Below, in pieces: positions 7,188 through 13,752 of a stretch of 16,860 nt of DNA. Source of the stretch: Chloroflexota bacterium (GTDB taxonomy: Bacteria; Chloroflexota; Dormibacteria; Aeolococcales; Aeolococcaceae); contig DNAU01000178.1 in assembly GCA_003491925.1 (NCBI GenBank), positions 1 to 16,860 on the forward strand, given 5' to 3'. The notes below the pieces were generated by a model. It did not search any database. It saw only the letters and a list, made by a program, of their open reading frames with translations, and had not been told where the DNA came from. The first letter of the stretch is position 1; each line of letters starts with the position of its first letter. Position numbers and translations under genes: made by a program.

Positions 7188-7318
7188 GCGCCTCCGGGGT
7201 CCCGCCCGCGGGAATGGGTTGACGGGTTGCAGCGCGCGATGCCCTTCAGCTCGGGCGGGGCCGGCACTCCGGACCGGCTTTGGTCAGCGGGCCGTGCCGG
7301 GACGATCCAGGCTGCGGG

Positions 7319-8290
7319 TCAAACGCGGCGAGAGACTTCCGGATTGGCCCAGGCGAGCGGAGCGCGGCCGTCAAGAACCTCCAGGATGTTGCGGGCGGCC
7401 AGCTCACCCATTGCCGCCCGCGTCTTCCAGGTGGCGGTGCCGATATGGGGCAGCAGCACGGCGTTGGCGCAGCCGGCCAGCCCCGGCGCCAGCCGCGGCT
7501 CGTCTTCGAAGACATCGAGCCCGGCCCCGGCGATCACTCCGCGCTGAAGGGCGTCGACCAGCGCCTGCTCGTCGACGACCGGGCCTCTCGACGTGTTGAT
7601 GAGGATCGCGGTCCTGCGCATGCGAGCCAGCTGGGCCGCACCGATGAGGTGATGGGTCTCCGGTGTCAGGGGTACGTGGCAGGTGACGAAGTCCGATTCA
7701 GCCAGGAGCCGGTCCAGGTCACACATCTCTGCCTCGACTCCCGGTTCCGTCCGCACCCCGCCGACGTCATGGGCCAGGATCCGCATCGAGAAGCCGCCGG
7801 CGGCGCGCCGCGCCACCGCCTGCCCGATCCGGCCGAAGCCGATCACTCCGAGGGTCGCACCGGTCACCTCCTGACCCAGCAGGTAGTCGGGCTTCCAGCC
7901 TGAGAAGCGGCCCTCGCGGACCTCCCGGTCGGCCTCCACCGCACGGCGGGCGGTCGCCAGCAGCAGGGTCATCGCCAGGTCGGCGGTGGCATCGGTGACG
8001 ACCTTTGGGGTGTGCCCGACGAAGATGCCCCGACGAGTGCAGGCCGGGACGTCCACGTGGTCCAGCCCGACCCCGTACGCGGAAACCACCTGGAGGCTGG
8101 GGCCTGCGGCATCCAGGGCGGGCTCGTCGACCCGGTCTCCCGCCCACGGGAGCAGCGCGGCCGCCCCCCGAACGGCCTCCCGGTAGCGGTCGGGAGGCAG
8201 GATCCGGCCCAGGATCTCAAGCTCGCCCCGCTGCCGGAGCCACTCCTCAGCGGGTCCGGGGAGAGGCAGGCTCGAGACGATGCGCGGCAC
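7319..8290 (-). CDS. D-2-hydroxyacid dehydrogenase, glyoxylate/hydroxypyruvate reductase-like
   Basis: A 323-residue NAD(P)H-dependent reductase of the D-isomer 2-hydroxyacid dehydrogenase family. The Rossmann motif is GFGRIG (151-156). The catalytic triad is Arg235 (NTSRGPVVD), Glu264 (FEDEP) and His282 (LPHIGTAT). The segment GRFSGWKPDYLLGQEVTG just before the Rossmann motif resembles GRHPR/GyaR-type glyoxylate reductases, suggesting glyoxylate or hydroxypyruvate reduced to glycolate or D-glycerate. I placed the start at GTG 8290; a longer frame exists but its extra N-terminus is low-complexity and overlaps the divergent gene. No Shine-Dalgarno is seen. CATAAT (8305-8300) nine bases upstream could be a -10 for a leaderless mRNA. 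It lies upstream of, and on the same strand as, the iclR operon, which has its own promoter. Confidence 0.87.
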   Translation of the reverse strand: MPRIVSSLPLPGPAEEWLRQRGELEILGRILPPDRYREAVRGAAALLPWAGDRVDEPALDAAGPSLQVVSAYGVGLDHVDVPACTRRGIFVGHTPKVVTDATADLAMTLLLATARRAVEADREVREGRFSGWKPDYLLGQEVTGATLGVIGFGRIGQAVARRAAGGFSMRILAHDVGGVRTEPGVEAEMCDLDRLLAESDFVTCHVPLTPETHHLIGAAQLARMRRTAILINTSRGPVVDEQALVDALQRGVIAGAGLDVFEDEPRLAPGLAGCANAVLLPHIGTATWKTRAAMGELAARNILEVLDGRAPLAWANPEVSRRV

Positions 8291-8349
8291 TTCGTGCGGA
8301 TTATGGTCGCTGGCGGCGTCGGACCCGAGCGGGTGCCAATGTTGAACCC

Positions 8350-9066
8350 GTGGAGCTGTCGTGGGTCTCCTGGCCGGAGAGCGCCTCGGAGCTGGAGGCA
8401 CTGCAGCGGCGCCTCGCGGCCGTTGCGGAGACCGCCCCCCTCTGGGTGCCGCCGCCTGGTCGGCAACCGGTCATCGGCGCCGTCTTCTGTGCCCACCGGC
8501 GGGGCGGCCCCGGCCCCGGCGAGGCCGGGGAGCCGATCTGGCTCGGCGCCGTGCTCACGCAGGGCGGTGTAGTGGTCGAGCGGGCCACCCTGCGCTCGGT
8601 GACCGGTGCGGGATACACCCCCGGCCTCCTCGCCCTCCGGGAGGGTCCGGCCCTCGAGGCGGCGGTGCGAGCCCTGCGGCCAGCGGCCGACGTCCTCCTC
8701 GTGGACGCCACCGGGAGCGACCACCCGCGCGGAGGCGGTCTCGCCCTCCACCTCGGAGCCCGCCTCGGCACGCCGACCGTCGGGGTGACCGACCGGCCGC
8801 TGATCGCGCAGGGGCCGTCGCCGGGGGAGGCGCGCGGCTCGGTGGCCGAGCTGCGTGTCGGGGGCGCCGTCGTCGGATACCAGCTCCGGAGCGCCACCGG
8901 GGCACGCCCCATCGCAGTCCACGCCGGCTGGGGGACGTCGCCGGAGGTGGCGCTCGAGGTGGCGCGCCTCGCGCTCTTCCGCCATCGCACCCCGGAGCCG
9001 TTGCGCGAGGCCCGGCGGATTGCCCGTGGGCTTCGGAACGACGAGGCGCGGGCAGGCGGTGGGTGA
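8350..9066 (+). CDS. Endonuclease V homologue with missing catalytic residues
   Basis: A 238-residue protein aligning along its length with endonuclease V (deoxyinosine 3' endonuclease, Nfi). Conserved: the wedge-type loop GAGYTPGLLALREGPAL (Tyr89, Glu98), VLLVDATGSDHPRGGGLALH (Asp119, His125), TPTVGV, and a C-terminal PEPLREARRIA like the family's PEPTRLAD. Altered: the first metal aspartate (GaDvgf in E. coli) is Val45 in IGAVFCAH, the lysine of GVAKK is Asp148 in GVTDRP, and the histidine of GH(R) is Trp194 in AGWGTS. It probably cannot cut DNA in the usual way and may bind nucleic acid or have a new role. The start is taken as GTG 8350; no Shine-Dalgarno is evident. It is divergent from the reductase, with 59 bases between start codons. 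Confidence 0.78.
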   Translation: MELSWVSWPESASELEALQRRLAAVAETAPLWVPPPGRQPVIGAVFCAHRRGGPGPGEAGEPIWLGAVLTQGGVVVERATLRSVTGAGYTPGLLALREGPALEAAVRALRPAADVLLVDATGSDHPRGGGLALHLGARLGTPTVGVTDRPLIAQGPSPGEARGSVAELRVGGAVVGYQLRSATGARPIAVHAGWGTSPEVALEVARLALFRHRTPEPLREARRIARGLRNDEARAGGG

Positions 9067-9069
9067 GTC

Positions 9070-9086
9070 GAGGGCAGGCCGCCCTC
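9070..9086 (+). terminator. Short hairpin after the endonuclease V-like gene
   Basis: GAGGGC (9070-9075) pairs with GCCCTC (9081-9086) around AGGCC, four bases after the stop codon. There is no T-run, so it is a weak terminator candidate. Confidence 0.3.
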
Positions 9087-9183
9087 CCTGGACCCCGCGG
9101 TTCGCCACGGTCAGAATGTGGACATCCCGGTGAGCGGGAGACGGAGGCCGAGAAGGCGGCGAGACGGGAAGCCTGAGGGGTTC

Positions 9184-9921
9184 ATGCTGCGGGTGGCTCG
9201 ACGGCGGTCCAGACAGAACGTCGCCGGCAGACGACGGCACCTCTCTCTCACGCTGCTGGCCATCGGTGCGTCGGCCGTGCTCTCCAGTCCGGCCCTGGCA
9301 AACCCCGCCGTCGCGCACGCACAGGCCGCATCAGGCTCCGGGTACTGTGCCACGCGCACCGTGGACAACGGGAACGGCCAGCCGACTACGGGCTATGACC
9401 TCGGATCCGAGTTCGACGACGTGTACACCTGCGGTCCCATTCCGGGTGTGTATCCGGGCTTCCAGTGCGTCGACTACGTGACGCGGTACTTCAACGACGC
9501 GTTTCAGAGCATCGCCGGCGATGAGCAGTACATCGACTACGGCAGGAATGCCGCCGAGATCCTCCACGCCAACTTCCCGCGGTTCCCGATGACGCCGTCG
9601 ACCGCGCGGAGCGGCGTGAGCGCTCTCACCGGAACCGCTCAGCTTCCGCTGGCCGGGGACATCATCAGCATGTGGGGACCGTCGACCTCCGACGTGTACG
9701 GCCATACGGGCGTGATCACGGGCACGTCGGTCAACCTGCAGGGCACCGGAACCATCAGTTTCGACGACGAGAACGCCACGTCCAGTGGCAGCGACACCAT
9801 CAATGTCGACGATTGGACTGTCGCCTACGGCCCCCCGCCGATGAACGGCAGTCCCAATGACTACTACTACGACAGCTTCCAGTGGCTGGAGCTCGCGGCG
9901 GCGCTGGCGAGCACACGGTGA
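9184..9921 (+). CDS. Secreted CHAP-domain protein (probable cell-wall amidase/endopeptidase)
   Basis: A 245-residue exported protein. Start ATG 9184 has GAGGGG ending three bases upstream. An Arg-rich N-region, a hydrophobic core (LTLLAIGASAVLSS) and Ala-x-Ala sites near residues 38-48 form a signal peptide. The mature part fits a CHAP domain: Cys95 in FQCVDYV, AGDIISMW (157-164), His174 in YGHTGVITG and an acidic/amide residue in ISFDDENA (191-198). CHAP enzymes cleave peptidoglycan amide or peptide bonds using Cys and His. Two further cysteines (54 and 83) may form a disulfide outside the cell. No cell-wall binding repeat is visible. The lipoprotein gene starts 25 bases downstream, so the two are likely co-transcribed. 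Hydrolytic activity is inferred. Confidence 0.8.
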   Translation: MLRVARRRSRQNVAGRRRHLSLTLLAIGASAVLSSPALANPAVAHAQAASGSGYCATRTVDNGNGQPTTGYDLGSEFDDVYTCGPIPGVYPGFQCVDYVTRYFNDAFQSIAGDEQYIDYGRNAAEILHANFPRFPMTPSTARSGVSALTGTAQLPLAGDIISMWGPSTSDVYGHTGVITGTSVNLQGTGTISFDDENATSSGSDTINVDDWTVAYGPPPMNGSPNDYYYDSFQWLELAAALASTR

Positions 9922-9946
9922 TCCGGCGGCACGCCGCAGGTTCCGG

Positions 9947-11209
9947 GTGAGGCCCGCTCCCGTGGGCAGGGCGCGGGCCCGGCTCTGGGTCGTCGCAGCC
10001 CTGGGCGTCGTCGTTCTCATCGCCGGGTGCGCCTCGGCCGCGGTCGCGAGCAGCCCGACGCCGTCGCGCGGCTCCCAACCGGCGCAGACGTCGATGCCGG
10101 CATCGGCGCCCTCCGCGCCCTCGCCATCCGTGCCCACCTTCGTCTTCGCGAACCTGGCAGGCTCGTACCTCGACTACACGTCGAAGGTGACCTTCACCAG
10201 CGCCTCCGGCACGGTGATCGGCTCATTCCAGTGCACCAACACCGCCAGCACCTGCGATCAACCGGTCACCGACACCAGCAACTACATCGGCGAGTCGACG
10301 GCCCTGCTCGCCAGCGATGAGATTCCGGCGGCAGGCGGGGGGGTCGCGGTGGACGACTACTCGGTGCTCGAGAAGGGCGGCACCGTGGAGACGGTCGCCG
10401 CGTCCCTGACCCAGCTCCTGGACACGGTTGTGGACGGTGCCCCCGGGGTGTTCCTCATCGGGCCCGACACCCTGTTCGCCACCATCGACGCGGCGGACGG
10501 GGCCGTCGACTTTGACGAGATCGAGCTCGAGACCGGGGCCATCGACCAGCTCATCTCCGCCAGCCCGCTGTCCAGCTCGGGAAGCTTCCTCTTCCAGGCG
10601 GAGAACATCGACCCCTCTGAGCAGCTGGTCTCGTTCCTGGTCTCCGACGCCACCCTCAACGGTCGCCAGCTCAGCGGCGTCGAGGTCGTCGTACTGAACC
10701 TGGAAACCGAAGCGATCACGGTCAGAGACGTTCCCGCGGCCGTTGCCGATGACCTCCAACCCTTCGAGGGTTCCTACACGGGCCTGGTGACCGCCGACGG
10801 CTCCCTGCTTGCGTACGGCTCGGGCCGGGACACCAACATCCTCAATCTGAACAGCGGTCATGATGCCGTGGTCCCGGGGCCCTGGACCTCCGACGGTGAG
10901 GTGAACTCGGTGCTGTTCTCACCCGGAGACAGCTACGTCGCTCTCGCCGGCGGGAACGACGACATCGCGGTCGCTCAGACCGCCGACGGGGCTGTCGTGC
11001 AGAGCATCACGGTCCCCGGTGACGACCTCGACTTCATGGCGCCGATGGGCTGGGCCGGCCCCTCCAGCCTGGCGTTCGTCACCAACACGACCTCCGTGAG
11101 GGGGACGTTCGACCCCAACACCGAGATCGCCCATCTCCTGAATCTGCCGAACGGAGCGGTGGAGAACGTGGGGGCCGGTCTGGGCGAGCTCATGGCGGTG
11201 CTCCCTTGA
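9947..11209 (+). CDS. Lipoprotein with beta-propeller-like C-terminal region
   Basis: A 420-residue protein of unknown function, anchored outside the membrane. From GTG 9947 the N-terminus has an Arg-rich start, a hydrophobic run (LWVVAALGVVVLIAG) and the lipobox LIAGC with Cys28 as the lipidation site. A Ser/Pro-rich linker follows (about 32-62). The rest is acidic and beta-rich, with repeated units such as VNSVLFSPGDSYVALAGGND and SSLAFVTNTT that recall WD40/TolB-like propeller blades. GTG 9962 is an alternative start with GAGG nine bases upstream; either keeps the lipobox. It follows the CHAP gene by 25 bases, suggesting a surface pair in which the lipoprotein could guide or restrain the CHAP protein (inference). 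No enzyme motif is recognised. Confidence 0.75.
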   Translation: MRPAPVGRARARLWVVAALGVVVLIAGCASAAVASSPTPSRGSQPAQTSMPASAPSAPSPSVPTFVFANLAGSYLDYTSKVTFTSASGTVIGSFQCTNTASTCDQPVTDTSNYIGESTALLASDEIPAAGGGVAVDDYSVLEKGGTVETVAASLTQLLDTVVDGAPGVFLIGPDTLFATIDAADGAVDFDEIELETGAIDQLISASPLSSSGSFLFQAENIDPSEQLVSFLVSDATLNGRQLSGVEVVVLNLETEAITVRDVPAAVADDLQPFEGSYTGLVTADGSLLAYGSGRDTNILNLNSGHDAVVPGPWTSDGEVNSVLFSPGDSYVALAGGNDDIAVAQTADGAVVQSITVPGDDLDFMAPMGWAGPSSLAFVTNTTSVRGTFDPNTEIAHLLNLPNGAVENVGAGLGELMAVLP

Positions 11210-11279
11210 CCTCCCCTCGGAGTCGTGGGGATGCGCGGGATCGAGACCACCAGTGGGCCATGACAGTCGCAGGCACCCG

Positions 11280-11302
11280 CCGGCTCTCGCGGAGCCGGGT
11301 TT
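11280..11302 (+). terminator. Hairpin terminator after the lipoprotein gene
   Basis: CCGGCTC (11280-11286) pairs perfectly with GAGCCGG (11292-11298) around TCGCG and is followed by GTTT. It lies between the convergent lipoprotein and membrane-protein genes and could serve either direction. The T-run is short, as often in GC-rich genomes. Confidence 0.55.
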
Positions 11303-11319
11303 CGCCGGTCGGGGAGAGG

Positions 11320-11835
11320 TCAGGAGCCGGACGCCCGGCTGGCACGGAAGCAGAGCGCGGTCGCCGCCCCGTAGATGAGGTGGGCGGCCAGATCCGGCGC
11401 CAGCTCGGCGGGGCGGTACTTCCAGATCGGCTTGTAGAGGCCGGCGACCGGTAGGAGGACGTAGCCGCTGCCCCAGACCGCGGCGCCGAAGAGCGGCCCC
11501 GCGCCGGCCCGGGCCTTCGGCAGCGAGCCGGCGATGATCCCGAAGAGCGTCCCCCAGGCGATGCCGTAGCCCCAGTGCATCACGTTGTTGGTGAGCCGCG
11601 CCCGGCGCTCCGGCAGCGGTCGCTGGGTGTAGCCCTCGAAGAGGCGCCTGCCAACCTGCGCCGGGGCCGACACCTCATCCCACTCGCTGGGTCCGCCGAA
11701 CTCCCAGGAGATGAGGTCCTGGCCGCCTCCCTGAAGCCGATGGCGCCCGTACAAGAAGAGATCCATCGCCGCGGTGCCGGCCGCCCCGCTGAGCGCGCCC
11801 CGCCACACCGCGCCGAGAGGGGTGGTGCTGCTCAT
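11320..11835 (-). CDS. Small integral membrane protein, DUF1440-like
   Basis: A 171-residue protein with about four hydrophobic segments: roughly residues 8-28, 86-103 (HWGYGIAWGTLFGIIAG), 113-134 (GPLFGAAVWGSGYVLLPVAG) and 146-163 (APDLAAHLIYGAATALCF). Between the first and second is a charged loop. The pattern FGAAVW...LPVAGL...K...Y...AAHLIYG resembles membrane proteins of the DUF1440/YagU type as I recall them; the function is unknown. The start at ATG 11835 is preferred to an upstream one at 11907 because GGAGG sits six bases before it. It is transcribed alone, divergent from the GH55-type remnant. Confidence 0.7.
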   Translation of the reverse strand: MSSTTPLGAVWRGALSGAAGTAAMDLFLYGRHRLQGGGQDLISWEFGGPSEWDEVSAPAQVGRRLFEGYTQRPLPERRARLTNNVMHWGYGIAWGTLFGIIAGSLPKARAGAGPLFGAAVWGSGYVLLPVAGLYKPIWKYRPAELAPDLAAHLIYGAATALCFRASRASGS

Positions 11836-11944
11836 CTCCCGCCTCCCCGCGCTCACCATCCGAGTGCTCGAGGGCGTGATCGGTTCGACCCGTCTCGCCC
11901 CGAGCATCCATCCCCGTCGAGTCTAGAGCGAGCGAGCGCGGGAG

Positions 11945-11957
11945 CCCTTCTGAAGGG
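11945..11957. promoter_or_regulatory. Inverted repeat CCCTTC-T-GAAGGG
   Basis: Two perfect 6-base arms with a single-base centre, two bases away from the LacI-type palindrome that follows. It lies between the divergent membrane-protein gene and the GH55-type remnant. It could be a second protein-binding site or part of a short hairpin. Confidence 0.35.
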
Positions 11958-12397
11958 TGTGTAAGCGCTTACAAGAACTTGTCAGGCGCGTCCACTACCA
12001 GAATTGCGAGGTGATCTGGAGTGGCCAGGGAGGCACCGACATCTTCTTCCAGAACGAGATGCCGTATGACCCGCCCAGCCAGGCGGCCTGGATGGAGGCT
12101 CCGGGAGTGGACGGCTACGCCGCCTTCGAGGTGACCTCGGGCGTCAGGACCTTCACCGGCTACGGCATGGGCAGCTACAGCTTCTTCGACATCCCGGGCC
12201 TGACGCCGCAGATCTTCGCGGCCAACGGATTCCAGGTGCCCGAGACGCTGCCGGCCGGCAGCCTCCACGACGTCTTCACCATCTTCCTCAACAAGACCAG
12301 CGGGTACGGGGGGATCACCAACGTCATCGACAATACGGGTGGCTCGTCGACGGTCGCCAACCCGGATACCCCGGTCGCCGTGCTGAGCTTCCCGTGA
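11957..12397 (+). pseudogene. 5'-truncated remnant of a GH55-type ('adenylyl cyclase'-annotated) secreted protein
   Basis: The frame encodes about 146 residues from a nominal GTG at 11957. The segment from about HYQNCEVIWSG (near base 11991) to the stop matches the C-terminal end of large secreted beta-helix proteins of the glycoside hydrolase 55 type, often misannotated as adenylyl cyclase. I recognise FFQNEMPYDPPSQAAWMEAP, GYGMGSYSFF and an ending TNVIDNTGG...VAVLSFP. Full proteins are several hundred residues or longer. No other frame upstream holds the missing part, and an in-frame TGA is at 11951. There is no signal peptide and no ribosome binding site. I infer an internal deletion that joined the promoter/operator region to the last codons. 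A short expressed product cannot be excluded. Confidence 0.7.
11960..11973. promoter_or_regulatory. Perfect LacI/CcpA-type operator palindrome
   Basis: TGTAAGCGCTTACA is a perfect 14-base palindrome with the central CG typical of LacI-family operators. It also fits the CcpA cre consensus (TGWAARCGYTWNCW). LacI-family repressors commonly control glycoside hydrolase genes, and this site lies just upstream of the GH55-type remnant. No LacI-family gene is in the window, so the regulator would be encoded elsewhere. Confidence 0.6.
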
Positions 12398-12431
12398 GAG
12401 GTCGAACCATCGCCTGACCGGCACCCTGGGT

Positions 12432-12465
12432 GCGTCGGGCCCCACCCTCGGGTGGGGCCCGACGC
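12432..12465 (+). terminator. 16-bp perfect hairpin after the GH55-type remnant
   Basis: The arm 12432-12447 (starting GCGTCGGGCC) pairs perfectly with 12450-12465 (ending GGCCCGACGC); in practice the loop is CTCG or CCTCGG. It lies 35 bases after the stop codon. No T-run follows, but the stem is the strongest in the window and is probably the intact terminator of the former glycosidase gene. Confidence 0.6.
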
Positions 12466-12509
12466 CCCTGCGCGACCCGGTTCCCATGACGCACTCCATC
12501 CCGGTCCGA

Positions 12510-12555
12510 GCCGCCCGCGCGCTCCGCGGGCGGCGCCATCCCGGCTCCCGCCGGG
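12510..12555. repeat. Two further consecutive hairpins
   Basis: GCCGCCCGCG (12510-12519) pairs perfectly with CGCGGGCGGC (12525-12534) around CGCTC. Five bases on, CCCGGC (12540-12545) pairs with GCCGGG (12550-12555) around TCCC. Together with the 12432-12465 stem they make three strong hairpins in 124 bases, upstream of the DUF302 gene. Their role is unknown. Confidence 0.45.
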
Positions 12556-12673
12556 CCGGTGGGGGAGAGGACCTGGGCGGAGTTCCTATGCGATCAGCCG
12601 GGCTGAGGCGGCTATCCTCGACGGCGGGTGCCGCTGCGCGCGGCCTGCGGCACAGTCGATCGAGGAGCACGGA

Positions 12674-13111
12674 ATGCCCGAGCACAGTTCCGAACCCAGC
12701 CCGCTCGCCGCCCACGCCAGCCCGGGGGAGGGCGCGGGCGTGGTCACTAAGCTGAGCCCCCGGTCGGTGCCGGAGACGGTGTCGCGCCTGGTACAGATGG
12801 TCGAGGCGCGCGGGATGAAGGTCTTCGCCGTGATCGACCACAGCGGGGAGGCGGAGGCCGTCGGGCTCGAGCTGCGCGCCACCAAGGTCGTCATCTTCGG
12901 CAGCCCACTGGCTGGGACACCGGTGATGGTGACGGCGCCGCTCGCCGCCCTCGACCTGCCCCTCAAGGTGCTGGTCTGGGCGGATGGCGACCAGACGAAG
13001 GTCAGCTACACGTCGCCCGCCCACCTCGCCTCCCGCTACGGGCTGAGTGACCCACTGGCAGGCAGGCTGGCCGGGATCGACGCCCTCACCGACGCCGTGG
13101 TCGGCGCGTAA
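12674..13111 (+). CDS. DUF302 domain protein
   Basis: A 145-residue soluble protein. Start ATG 12674 has GAGGAG six bases upstream. After about 22 variable residues comes a full DUF302 domain: SPRSVPETVSRLVQMVEARG (28-47), KVFAVIDHSGEAEAVGLEL, KVVIFGSPLAGTPVM (71-85) and LPLKVLVWADGDQTKVSYTS (95-114). The family is widespread, small and functionally undefined, sometimes near redox or detoxification genes. No signal peptide or membrane segment is seen. It is transcribed alone, convergent with the cupin gene. Identification is firm; the role is not. Confidence 0.85.
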   Translation: MPEHSSEPSPLAAHASPGEGAGVVTKLSPRSVPETVSRLVQMVEARGMKVFAVIDHSGEAEAVGLELRATKVVIFGSPLAGTPVMVTAPLAALDLPLKVLVWADGDQTKVSYTSPAHLASRYGLSDPLAGRLAGIDALTDAVVGA

Positions 13112-13136
13112 GGGCGGGCCCTCTATCGGCCGTCGG

Positions 13137-13160
13137 CCCCGCGCCCCAGGCGGTGCGGGG
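13137..13160. terminator. Hairpin between the convergent DUF302 and cupin genes
   Basis: CCCCGCGCC (13137-13145) pairs with GGTGCGGGG (13152-13160), one pair being a G-T wobble, around CCAGGC. It lies between two converging genes and could terminate both. No T-run is present. Confidence 0.4.
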
Positions 13161-13212
13161 GGCAGCGGGCGGACCGGCATCCGGCCGCGACCCGCCGCCC
13201 CCGCCAGGCCGC

Positions 13213-13602
13213 CTACGCGGTCGCCGATGCCGTGGAGGCCTCCGTCCCCGCGGTCACCTCCGCGAGGGTGTCCGCGCCGATGATGTCGAGGACGATGAGC
13301 GGCTCGTCGCCGACCACCCAGGCGTCATGGCCCGCGCCGATGAAATGGGCGTCCCCGGGGGCGAGGTCGGTCTCGGTGCCGTCGTCCATCCGGACGTGCA
13401 TGCGACCCGAGATCACGCAGGCGGTGTGCAAGATCTGGCAGCTCTCGGTGCCCGCCATCGCCTTCATATCCTGTGACCACCGCCAGCCGGGCTCGAGCAC
13501 TGCCCGGGCCAGGGTCTGCCCGGGGAGATGCGCGATCTCGAGCCTCCCGTGCGGGACGCTGTGGACCTCATCGGCTTCGCTGAAATTCTTCCTGACCAGC
13601 AT
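13213..13602 (-). CDS. Single-domain cupin protein
   Basis: A 129-residue small beta-barrel protein. Start ATG 13602 has GGAGG seven bases upstream; longer frames lack such a site. The cupin core runs from about residue 30 to 105: VLEPGWRWSQDM, a beta hairpin VISGRMHVRMDDG (63-75) and the second motif DLAPGDAHFIGAGHDAWVVG with His92. The HxH...E metal signature of the first cupin motif is not evident (WRWSQDM stands there), so metal binding and catalysis are uncertain and a ligand-binding role is possible. The acidic Thr/Ala tail looks disordered. It lies downstream of the LuxR-type gene on the same strand with a 148-base gap, so co-regulation is possible but unproven. Confidence 0.8.
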   Translation of the reverse strand: MLVRKNFSEADEVHSVPHGRLEIAHLPGQTLARAVLEPGWRWSQDMKAMAGTESCQILHTACVISGRMHVRMDDGTETDLAPGDAHFIGAGHDAWVVGDEPLIVLDIIGADTLAEVTAGTEASTASATA

Positions 13603-13732
13603 CGGATGTCCTCCATCGGTATCGGGCCCTCGGGGGCACAACCGCACTCTGGCCCCGTGCTGGATTCCCCGCATCCGTGCCAGCCCCCACTTTCGCCGTC
13701 CCGGTGGCGGCGCGTGCGCAGCGGACCGGGCC

Positions 13733-13752
13733 GATGGGGGAGACCCCCGATC
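13733..13752 (-). terminator. Hairpin at the end of the LuxR-type gene
   Basis: GGGGG (13736-13740) pairs with CCCCC (13744-13748) around AGA. Flanking GAT and ATC extend the stem past a bulged G. It overlaps the stop codon of the LuxR-type regulator. Short and without a T-run, so tentative. Confidence 0.3.

Noticed and set aside
7969..9318. 449-codon open frame on the minus strand
   Set aside because: It covers both the reductase N-terminus in another frame and the endonuclease V-like gene in antisense. No protein-like motif.
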